Shown here: positions 58,801-64,000 of the stretch, piece by piece
Numbering within the stretch: the first letter of the stretch is position 1
How the letters are laid out: each line of letters begins with the position of its first letter
Assembly: GCF_000155595.1 (NCBI RefSeq)
Contig: NZ_DS989904.1
Span: 2,264,312 to 2,328,311, forward strand
DNA length: 64,000 nucleotides
Direction of reading: 5' to 3'
Source of the DNA: Synechococcus sp. PCC 7335
Lineage (GTDB): Bacteria; Cyanobacteriota; Cyanobacteriia; Phormidesmidales; Phormidesmidaceae
Notes under the pieces: model-generated
Databases searched by the model: none
What the model was told of the DNA's origin: nothing
Seen by the model: the letters and a program-made list of their open reading frames with translations, nothing else
Made by a program: the position numbers and the translations under genes

Positions 58801-60839
58801 ATCGTCAGAGTCTAGGACTGCCTGCGCTGAGCCTAAACTGGGGCCCTTGGGCCGAGGCTGGCATGGTTGCTAATCTAGACGAGCGCAGCAAGAAACGTAT
58901 GGTAGAGCAAGGGCTAACGCAGATTTTGCCAGAAGTCGGTTTGGATCTAATGTCGCAGCTGATGCAACAGCCCAAAGCCCAGATTGGCATTATTCCAATC
59001 GATTGGGCTACCTTTATGGCAACAGCTAGCGGACAAGCGAGTGGCTCAAATTCGTCTTTACTCTCTGCGGTGAAGCCCGTTACAGCTCCGCAGCCGCGCA
59101 TACAATCCGGCGTGCTCAGTCAGCTAGCCAAGTGTGAGAAAGACAATTCTCCCGAGGAGAGGCTACGCCAACGCGCTCAAATTCTCACTGGCTACCTTCG
59201 TACTCAGTTAGCCAAGGTGATGGGCTTTAGTTCTGCCGAGGCGATCGCCCCTGACCAGCAGTTTGGCGATCTAGGGATGGATTCTTTGATGGCGGTAGAG
59301 TTTAGCAACCGCTTACAGAAAAATCTCAACCATCCTATTCCTCAGACATTAGCCTTCGACTATCCTACAATCGACGCGCTAGCGAACTATCTATCGCACG
59401 AGATTGTTGTAGATGATGCTTTGCCAGCAGAACAGCAAGAAGATGAGTCAGTAGGAGATTCTATTTTAGATAAACCTCCAAGCAAAAGCGCTGAAAACGG
59501 TGGGCTCGCTGCAAATAGAACCAATAATCTACCTACCTTTCAAGAAGTCTCTTCTGATACCGCTAGCGATCAGGTAGCATCCCAAACGGATTCGCAGGTG
59601 CCCTATACCCCTTATACCCCACCTCTAGAGCACTATGAATTCTCTCAGCTTCCCGACTACCGCCGCCTTCGTCAAGATCTAGACCGGGTTGAAGATTTGG
59701 GAAATCCCTTCTTCACTGTGCATGAAGGTACCGCAACAGATACAACGCAAATTGAAGGGCGATCGCTGATTAACTATGCTAGCTATAACTATTTAGGACT
59801 CTCTGGTGATCCCAGATTGAACCAGGCCGCCCAAGATGCGATTACCCGCTACGGTACTTCAGTTTCAGCCAGTCGGGTTGTCTCTGGCGAACGCCCCATT
59901 CATCAGCAATTAGAACAAGGACTTGCAAAATTCCTTGGAACAGAGGACTGCATTGTCTATATCGGCGGCCATGCTACCAACGTCACTACTATTGGTCATC
60001 TATTTCAAGAAAAAGATCTGATTCTATACGACGCGCTCAGTCACAACAGCATTCGAGAAGGCTGTCGCCTCTCCGGCGCAACAGCGATGGAGTTCCCTCA
60101 CAACGACTGGCAGGCGCTTAGTCAGCTATTGAAAGAGCATCGCCGTCATTACGAGAAAGTGCTAATCGCAATTGAAGGCGTGTATAGCACCGACGGTGAT
60201 CTGGCACCGCTGCCTGAATTTGTGCGTTTAAAGGCAGAACACAAGACCTTCTTACTCGTGGACGAAGCGCATTCTATTGGTGTTTTAGGCAATACCGGGC
60301 GAGGTATCGGTGAACACTTTGGCATTGAGCCAAGCGTGGTGGATCTATGGATGGGTACATTGAGTAAATCTTTTGCAAGCTGCGGCGGCTATATTGCAGG
60401 GTGCTCAGAACTCGTTGAGTACTTGAAATATACGGCGCCTGGTTTCGTATTCAGTGTGGGCATGGCTCCTTCTAATGCTGCCGCCGCATTCGCAGCGCTA
60501 CAAATCATAGAACAAGATCCTACCCTAGTCGCCAAGGTACAGCGAAGATCTCATCTCTTCTTGACTTTGGCAAAAGAAAGAGGCCTGAACACGGGTAATA
60601 GTCATGATTCCCCAGTCATCCCGATTATTGTAGGTGAGCCGTACAAAGCCGTGCAGCTTTCCCATATTCTGTTCCAACAAGGCATCAACGTCCAGCCCAT
60701 GGTCTATCCATCTGTGCCCTATGATGCGGCGCGGCTAAGGTTTTTCCTAAGTTCGTCACATACAGAAGCGCAGATCCAGCAGACTGTAGGAATAATCGCA
60801 GATGAGCTAATGATATTAAACACGGTGGCTCAAACGTGA
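52857..60839 (+). CDS. Polyketide synthase with terminal alpha-oxoamine synthase (KS-AT-DH-ER-KR-ACP-AONS)
   Basis: About 2660 residues. KS: Cys ~183 in DTACSSS, EAHGTGT, KTNFGH. AT: Ser ~624 in GHSLGEY, HAFH (malonyl type). DH: intact HRILGQVVLP (~937) and LLDGCFQ. ER: ~1480-1805, LIHSAAGGVGQAAVQ. KR: ~1815-2005, TGGLGALG, HLAGTLED, GQSNYAAANAF. ACP: Ser ~2143 in GMDSL. A ~95-residue linker leads to a complete AONS domain (~2260-2660) with NYASYNYLGLSGD, DEAHSIGVLG and the PLP lysine in GTLSKSFASCGG (~2504). AONS enzymes condense an acyl thioester with an amino acid, losing CO2, so this domain should release the fully reduced chain as an alpha-aminoketone. I chose ATG 52857 over TTG 52839. 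The stop overlaps the next gene (GTGA). Confidence 0.93.
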   Translation: MSAFSPSRSVSPEPVAIVGIGCRYPGGANTPDAFWQMIRSGVDSVTEVPRSRWDVESIYDPDPHTPNKTNTRWGGFLEQVDQFDPQFFGMAPREVATMDPQQRLLLEVTWEALEDAGQIPKALRGSRTGVFIGIGTHDYSIMLWQQPVNDPYATTGTGNCIAANRISYLFDFKAPSLAVDTACSSSLVAIHLACQSLWTGESEMAVAGGVNVLLLPTVTAGFSKGGFMSGEGRCKSFDASADGYVRSEGAGIVVLKPLSKAQADGDPIYAVIRGSAVNQDGFSQGMAAPNPQAQTAVLQAAYRLAQIDPAAVNYIEAHGTGTKLGDPIEAQALGAVLSAGRRPEQACPIGSVKTNFGHTETAAGVAGVIKAALMLKHREMPPSLHYSQPNPAIDFAGLRLKVQSAIAPLPAESYIGVNSFGFGGTNAHTVLATFNDSKKTVSIPDSERVLAISAKNKAALNSLVKGYLDLVEMQDIDLGVLCKAANTRRSHFSYRLAFISKSVAQLKVQLQDWLAGEEEIAGVVSNKVSQDSPEGIAFLFTGQGSQFVGMGRELYDTQSIFREGLDQCAEVLAAQNVDLLRILFESEDLIDQTQFTQPVLFSFEYALTKLWQSWGVQPTVVLGHSLGEYVAACVAGVFSLEDGLKLIAARGRLMQALPAGGAMLSVIADVAHCKEVCERSGIGLKVEIAAVNGPQSTVLSGDAAAIAQIAKTLEQQSIRAKPLAVSHAFHSARMEPMLEDFRVVAESVVFRQPTLPIISMLTGKLATAEIATADYWVRHVRSPVRFLDTMETLYQHGERTFLEIGSKPILLGMGRGCLPTVEDVQWLASLRPNQSDKVSILSSLAALYVQGREINWQAVEPEIDIKGLSVSLPTYPFQRQRYWWDEASIPSMEPPQKTTFGNETGHSLIGNYLPLAGSKEKHFQAQLSAQLPKYLNDHRILGQVVLPGAAYVEMAIAAAQQWKSSIELTLEQVVIEKPLTFCKDQESTLQISLIPEHTDQATIQVFSLHSSNGADRETVEEVIRHATATVIFNREATEKPLVDFQLADFQGALLAHPVAIPSYYQTLSDQGLNYGPNFQVIQQLWQIEGQALSQICLTEDSLKDSAGDRREKTYALHPALLDGCFQTIGAAVQADSNQGTYLPVGLDQLQFYSPLERSGWCAVRLQRAQLHQNGSNPRALKADLFIWNEAGKLAAQVSGMTLKYVTSATLQQLFKTTETQPRIQPLETIQTTPHRWLHELVWQVKTHDQPQSLSNQNAKFWLLFSDRQGVGKQVAKELRNKSDRVIEVMLADTYQLDLDTDTCRLNSLDPAAFGQLFDDLVPTLIAENQGVLACQIVYLWALDANRIIGDLLDQERICGGLLHLVQTLAKFPALKVRLWLLTQNAQSIEAPSPLDLQQSPLPGLARTLRLEQPELGCTSIDLPQPFTDRAQDLLVQDLCAPGPEEQIAYRQDNRFVARILPQNKAIQPLTEPRESAFRLGLSSYGVLDDLTLLPVERQPPNAGEVEIQVKASGLNFRDVLNALGMLQSVLEEMGFSSPSEVPFGGECAGVVSAVGEGVDHLKVGDQVIAAQAVGSLRQFVTVPAEFVVTKPVSMSFADAATVPTAFLTAYYGLVNCARLRKGDRVLIHSAAGGVGQAAVQIAQYIGAEVFATASSPKWDFLRSLGIQHVMDSRTLDFAEDILSASEGRGVDVVFNSLNGEFIDKSLEVLAPQGRFVEIGKIGIWDAEKMSRIRADVDYFPFDLLEVSTEEPQLISQLLADLMLQFKAKNLCPLPKTVFPIEFAPDAFRYMAQARHIGKVVLTFSAIAPHQPLINPQATYLITGGLGALGLKLARWLAEQGARHLVLMGRRSPSESARQAINELQRSGIAVETIQADVSNLSALESALSPYLTSNTSLLKGPLKGIFHLAGTLEDSLLINQSWQNFAKVMKPKVMGAWNLHTLTKSIDLDHFVCFSSIVSVMGSLGQSNYAAANAFLDSLAHHRQSLGLPALSLNWGPWAEAGMVANLDERSKKRMVEQGLTQILPEVGLDLMSQLMQQPKAQIGIIPIDWATFMATASGQASGSNSSLLSAVKPVTAPQPRIQSGVLSQLAKCEKDNSPEERLRQRAQILTGYLRTQLAKVMGFSSAEAIAPDQQFGDLGMDSLMAVEFSNRLQKNLNHPIPQTLAFDYPTIDALANYLSHEIVVDDALPAEQQEDESVGDSILDKPPSKSAENGGLAANRTNNLPTFQEVSSDTASDQVASQTDSQVPYTPYTPPLEHYEFSQLPDYRRLRQDLDRVEDLGNPFFTVHEGTATDTTQIEGRSLINYASYNYLGLSGDPRLNQAAQDAITRYGTSVSASRVVSGERPIHQQLEQGLAKFLGTEDCIVYIGGHATNVTTIGHLFQEKDLILYDALSHNSIREGCRLSGATAMEFPHNDWQALSQLLKEHRRHYEKVLIAIEGVYSTDGDLAPLPEFVRLKAEHKTFLLVDEAHSIGVLGNTGRGIGEHFGIEPSVVDLWMGTLSKSFASCGGYIAGCSELVEYLKYTAPGFVFSVGMAPSNAAAAFAALQIIEQDPTLVAKVQRRSHLFLTLAKERGLNTGNSHDSPVIPIIVGEPYKAVQLSHILFQQGINVQPMVYPSVPYDAARLRFFLSSSHTEAQIQQTVGIIADELMILNTVAQT

Positions 60840-61885
60840 CCCGTCACTATCGAATTGCTGCGCTTCCCGGTGAGGGGATTGGCCCTGAAGTGGTTGAGTC
60901 TAGTTTGACTATTTTAGAGGCGATCGCTTCTAAAACGGGGTTCACACTCACCGTTAAGCCAGCGCTGATCGGCGAACCTGCTCGCGAACAGTTTGGCACT
61001 CCATTACCCACCGAGACGCTGCGGCTGTGTGAAGCTTCAGACGGTATTGTGTTTGGCTCAGTGACAAAAGGTGGGTTGTTAGAACTACGACGCCATTTTG
61101 ATCTTTTTACTAATCTGCGCCCAGTTCGCTCATTGCCTAGCCTTGTGCGGGCTTCGCCAATCAAAGCGGAGCGGCTAGCGGGGGTAGATTTGTTGTTTGT
61201 CCGCGAGCTAGTTAGCGGCATTTACTTTGGCCCATCGGGTCGGGGGGTAGATGAGAACGGACAGTATGGATTTCATACGATGCGCTATGCGGACGAAGAA
61301 ATTAGACGAGTGGCTAGGGTAGCTTTAGGGTATGCGCAGCGACGGCGATCGCACTTAGTCGTGGCCCATAAAGAAAATGCGCTACCGCATCTACCTTGGT
61401 CACAGCTAGTAGCAGAAGAGGCGATCGCCTTTCCCACTGTTAAAGTAGAGCCAATGCTAGTCGACAACCTAGCCATGCAGCTAGTCATCCGGCCACAAGA
61501 CTTCGATGTCGTACTAGCGGGAAACCTGTTTGGCGATATCTTGAGTGATTTAGGCGGTGCGATTACCGGCTCAATTGGTCTGCTGGGTTCGGCTAGTCTT
61601 AATGCGAATGGGTTTGGTCTGTATGAAGCCGTCCATGGTACTGCTCCAAGCATCGCGGGTAAAGGCATTGCCAATCCGCTAGGGACCCTTGCGGGAATTA
61701 TTCTTATGCTAGAGCAGTGGGGCGAGCAAAATGCTGCTAGTAGACTGACTGAAATCCAAGAGATTATCTTTGGGCAGGGATATAGGACCTTTGATCTCGC
61801 CTTACCATCCGCTTCAGCTTCAGAAAACGTACTGACTACTGCCGCACTGACCGAGTTGTTTCTGATGCATATTCGAGAGCCCTAA
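60836..61885 (+). CDS. Isopropylmalate/isocitrate dehydrogenase-family beta-decarboxylating dehydrogenase
   Basis: A 349-residue LeuB-like enzyme. Blocks: ALPGEGIGPEVV, the substrate-loop arginines LFTNLRPVRS, RELVSGIYFG, DNLAMQLV, GNLFGDILSDLGGAITGS, GLYEAVHGTAPSIAGKGIANP and an NAD-type C-terminus. The catalytic-lysine segment reads VVAHKENALPH, whereas true LeuB has VDKANVL, so the substrate side is altered. The GTG start overlaps the stop of the PKS-AONS gene by four bases, implying coupled synthesis. It probably acts on a small hydroxy acid that feeds the pathway (perhaps toward the amino acid used by AONS) or on the product. It is unlikely to be the housekeeping leuB, but that is not excluded. 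Confidence 0.85.
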   Translation: MTRHYRIAALPGEGIGPEVVESSLTILEAIASKTGFTLTVKPALIGEPAREQFGTPLPTETLRLCEASDGIVFGSVTKGGLLELRRHFDLFTNLRPVRSLPSLVRASPIKAERLAGVDLLFVRELVSGIYFGPSGRGVDENGQYGFHTMRYADEEIRRVARVALGYAQRRRSHLVVAHKENALPHLPWSQLVAEEAIAFPTVKVEPMLVDNLAMQLVIRPQDFDVVLAGNLFGDILSDLGGAITGSIGLLGSASLNANGFGLYEAVHGTAPSIAGKGIANPLGTLAGIILMLEQWGEQNAASRLTEIQEIIFGQGYRTFDLALPSASASENVLTTAALTELFLMHIREP

Positions 61886-61948
61886 GCAGGTAGAATACCA
61901 ATCATTCGTCTGACTTCTGAAGTAAAATGCTTCGCTTGACTCATTTAT

Positions 61949-62890
61949 ATGTTTTTTGATTCTATAAAGTGCCAACGCTATACGCTTAGTACAATCCTAT
62001 TTGTTGGCATCGCTTGCCTAGCTGGTGGGGGTAATGCGGCAGCGGACGAACCGATTGTGGAAGCAGACGCACAGCCTATTGTTCCATCTGATTTAGCACT
62101 ATCCGACCTAGCAGAAGAAACACCTACGGAACTCTCCGACTTTGCTATACCCGAAATAGAACAAGCTGCCGAGCAACAACCTATCAGTTGGCAAGGCGTT
62201 AGTCAGCCCAGTATTGATCTTTTACATCCCCAGCAACCAATTCTCAGCCAACAAATCTCTAGCCAACTAACCTCCGAGCAACAAAACTGGAGTAGGGAAG
62301 TTTATGAAGTAGTGGAACTAGAGAGCGAATCTCCTGAGCACTACTCTCCTGAGCACTACCCTAAGCACTATGAGAGTGCTGCCTTGCTGACTCAGGAGAA
62401 TCAATTAGACGAAGCCCCTTCAAAGTTTGTTCAAGCTGGCAAACAGCGCTGGTATGTACAAGGTGGCTTAGGTGCTGATTTTGATGATGACTTATTTGGA
62501 TTAGTCGGTGCTGGCGTCTCTCACTTTTTCTACAATGGTCATAGCATTAACCTCGAACTCAATGGGCTAGCTGTTGATCAGCAAGGCAACAATGCAGTCG
62601 GTTTGAACTTAGCGCTATTACTGCGATCACATTGGATACGTGGAGATAACTGGTCTATCTACATCGACGGCGGTGCAGGTCTTCTTACTACTAATAACGA
62701 TGTCCCAGACGCAGGTTCTAGCTTCAACTTCACCCCTCAGATTGGCGGTGGTGCGACCTTTGCGGTCAACGACACCCAGCGTATTATGACTGGTCTGCGC
62801 TGGTATCATATCTCCAATGCTAGCCTCTTCGACTCCAATCCCGGTTTGGATGCTCTCTATGGCTACGTTGGTTACAACTTTCCCTTCTAG
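61949..62890 (+). CDS. PagL-like outer-membrane acyloxyacyl hydrolase / lipid A deacylase
   Basis: A 313-residue protein. An N-terminal signal (LSTILFVGIACLAGGGNAAA) is followed by a ~130-residue Glu/Gln/Ser/Pro-rich linker with a short SPEHY repeat. The C-terminal ~150 residues are a PagL-type eight-strand beta-barrel (RWYVQGGLGADFDDDLFG to GYVGYNFPF, ending in Phe). The catalytic histidine and serine fit WYHISNASLF (His-x-Ser-Asn). Where PagL has a glutamate after NPG, this protein has Asp (NPGLDALYGY). PagL removes an acyl chain from lipid A; here the substrate may be another acylated lipid. It starts 63 bp after the dehydrogenase gene. Confidence 0.75.
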   Translation: MFFDSIKCQRYTLSTILFVGIACLAGGGNAAADEPIVEADAQPIVPSDLALSDLAEETPTELSDFAIPEIEQAAEQQPISWQGVSQPSIDLLHPQQPILSQQISSQLTSEQQNWSREVYEVVELESESPEHYSPEHYPKHYESAALLTQENQLDEAPSKFVQAGKQRWYVQGGLGADFDDDLFGLVGAGVSHFFYNGHSINLELNGLAVDQQGNNAVGLNLALLLRSHWIRGDNWSIYIDGGAGLLTTNNDVPDAGSSFNFTPQIGGGATFAVNDTQRIMTGLRWYHISNASLFDSNPGLDALYGYVGYNFPF

Positions 62891-62935
62891 ATTTTTTCCC
62901 TTCCAGGCAGCTGAGTGGACTCGAAGCTGACCTCT

Positions 62936-62967
62936 ATTTATAGTCTTAACAATTTATAGTCTTAACA
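62936..62967 (+). repeat. Perfect 16-bp tandem duplication
   Basis: atttatagtcttaaca occurs twice back to back (62936-62951, 62952-62967), ending 13 bp before the MAPEG gene start. Confidence 0.9.
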
Positions 62968-62980
62968 ATCGACCTTTTCT

Positions 62981-63385
62981 ATGACCACCGAACTTACCTG
63001 TCTGCTTCTACTAGCCCTTTGGTCTATTCCGCTCAATCATCTCCCGGCATTGGCACGTGTGTCTGAAGCGGGCATCGAATGGGCCGCAGGCAACCGAGAC
63101 AAGCCTGTGGAAGGTCCGCCTTGGGTAGGTAGAGCAGACCGAGCTCAGCGTAATCATCATGACAATTTGGCGATGATTGCAACCGTGATCTTAATTGCGC
63201 AGGTGGTAGGGCAGACGGATGTATGGACAGCGAATGCCGCGATTGCAGTTCTCGCTTTTAGAGTTTTGCACGGTATAGCCTATATTGCTGGATTTGGACC
63301 AGTGCGATCGCTTGCCTACGTTGGCTCTATTATCGGACTAGGTGTCATTGTCTGGCGTATCTGCATTCCACACGTCACCTTCTAG
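62981..63385 (+). CDS. MAPEG-family membrane protein
   Basis: A 134-residue protein with four hydrophobic segments in the MAPEG (membrane-associated eicosanoid/glutathione metabolism) pattern: LLLLALWSIPLN, a loop with AAGNRDKP and RADRAQRNHHDNLAMIA, then AVLAFRVLHGIAYIAG and a last helix. RAQRNHHDN is the conserved cytosolic element. Members are often glutathione-dependent, but bacterial ones are mostly uncharacterised. It lies at the end of the plus-strand run after the PagL-like gene and is convergent with the ketosynthase. Confidence 0.82.
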   Translation: MTTELTCLLLLALWSIPLNHLPALARVSEAGIEWAAGNRDKPVEGPPWVGRADRAQRNHHDNLAMIATVILIAQVVGQTDVWTANAAIAVLAFRVLHGIAYIAGFGPVRSLAYVGSIIGLGVIVWRICIPHVTF

Positions 63386-63513
63386 GAGCCGTAGCATACG
63401 GCAGTGTCATATTGATAGCTGCGAAGCCTGTTTTGTTTTCCCAGGGCCGAACCGAACATTCGGATATAGCAGTTAATCGCCCGCTCAACGCCTCGACGAG
63501 TTTCATTCAAGTT

Positions 63514-64000
63514 TTATTTACGAGACGATGACTTGAGAGCTAGCACCGCATTCTGTCCCCCAAATCCAAAGCTGAAGCACAATAGATTTCTGAGCGCTGT
63601 TGGACGTCCGCTATAGACAAAGTCAAGATCGAATGCTGCTTGCCTAAGTCCTACACAAGGGGGTATTTCTTGTCGCCATAAGCTAATGAGTCCTAGCACC
63701 GCAGTTACTGCTCCAGACGCACCGAGAGTATGTCCTATCGCGCCTTTGCTTGCCATTACTGGTAAAGGACGATTGTTCCTTTTCGCCATCAAATCTTCAA
63801 TTAGCGCTGCCTCCATCTGGTCATTTTGCATCGTGCTTGTTCCGTGTGCATGAACGGCATCGATCGCTTCTGGCTTTAGTCCGCTTCGCTCTAGGCAGCG
63901 ACGCACCGCCAGCTTTCCCATTGCATAGCTCGGATCGAACGAACTGACATGATGGCTGTCATTGGTAATCCCTATGCCTGATACCTTTCCATAAATTCGC
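63514..64000 (-). CDS. Beta-ketoacyl synthase (FabF/KAS II-like), 3' part
   Basis: The C-terminal ~162 residues of a stand-alone ketosynthase. The frame is open to the right edge: codons before the internal ATG (63921) still give conserved sequence (YGKVSGIGITNDSHHVSSFD). Catalytic histidines lie in AHGTSTMQND and KGAIGHTLGASGA, and the family end is CFSFGFGGQNAVL. The active cysteine is outside the window. MQND and ISLWRQEIPP differ from housekeeping FabF (PLND, NG..PP), so I infer a secondary-metabolic or specialised lipid KS. It may belong to the same island. Confidence 0.85.
   Translation of the reverse strand, partial: RIYGKVSGIGITNDSHHVSSFDPSYAMGKLAVRRCLERSGLKPEAIDAVHAHGTSTMQNDQMEAALIEDLMAKRNNRPLPVMASKGAIGHTLGASGAVTAVLGLISLWRQEIPPCVGLRQAAFDLDFVYSGRPTALRNLLCFSFGFGGQNAVLALKSSSRK

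Noticed and set aside
52857-60839. Heterocyst glycolipid (hgl) synthase cluster
   Set aside because: The FAAL entry and AONS exit do not fit HglE/HglC/HglD logic, and no HglT-type or reductase release domain is present in the window.
59635-60839. AONS domain as a biotin-synthesis BioF
   Set aside because: It is fused behind an ACP of a reducing PKS and lies in no bio operon, so a housekeeping biotin role is unlikely.
60836-61885. Housekeeping leuB
   Set aside because: Coupled to the PKS-AONS gene and with a changed catalytic-lysine motif (HKENAL). It is kept as a family-level call; a genome check for another leuB would settle it.
63388-63402. Terminator after the MAPEG gene
   Set aside because: The gccgta/tacggc stem is only 6 bp and has no T-run.

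Overview
The window is chromosomal DNA of a cyanobacterium. The octamer GCGATCGC (HIP1) is scattered through genes on both strands. The gene set includes a CcmP-type carboxysome shell protein, a RarA/methyltransferase-like fusion, a DUF1400 hydrolase, Uma2 nucleases and a NACHT protein of cyanobacterial type. I cannot name the genus. No rRNA, tRNA, CRISPR array or intact insertion sequence was seen.

Layout. Positions 1-5.3 kb hold the end of a large FG-GAP/RTX calcium-binding protein, then typA, then an inverted, 5'-truncated relic of the same RTX module. Positions 5.3-18.3 kb are mainly housekeeping: rarA fusion, gap1, dnaG and ccmP (minus strand), comF, codA and uvrA. Positions 18.3-22.6 kb are accessory: a HEPN/MNT toxin-antitoxin pair between two copies of the uvrA 3' end, two Uma2 nucleases, and a NACHT ATPase whose C-terminal domain is cut off by two in-frame stops. 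Positions 22.6-31.8 kb are ordinary genes, mostly on the minus strand: marC, a GNAT acetyltransferase, an oligopeptide-type ABC permease, apt, corA, scpA, a LapA-domain protein and a Tat-type phosphoesterase, followed by a plus-strand GT2 glycosyltransferase. Positions 31.9-33.5 kb hold a Uma2 relic, a CcbP-like calcium-binding protein and an unknown protein.

Positions 33.5-64 kb are the most interesting part, a lipid/polyketide island. A free fatty-acyl-AMP ligase (FAAL) and a 2867-residue FAAL-ACP-KS-AT-DH-ER-KR-ACP synthase lie on the minus strand. A second synthase of about 2660 residues, KS-AT-DH-ER-KR-ACP, lies on the plus strand and ends in a pyridoxal-phosphate alpha-oxoamine synthase (AONS) domain. 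Its stop overlaps the start of an isopropylmalate-dehydrogenase-like gene. A PagL-like outer-membrane deacylase, a MAPEG protein and the end of a further ketosynthase follow. Between the synthases are a methyltransferase, two alpha/beta hydrolases, a GT39/GT4 pair with overlapping stop and start, and a multi-pass membrane protein.

Working model (inference): a fatty acid is activated as its adenylate, loaded on an ACP, extended by two malonyl units with full reduction, and released by decarboxylative condensation with an amino acid. The product would be a long-chain alpha-aminoketone, the chemical class of a sphingoid-base precursor. Neighbouring genes may methylate, glycosylate or trim it. 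The cluster probably continues past the right edge.
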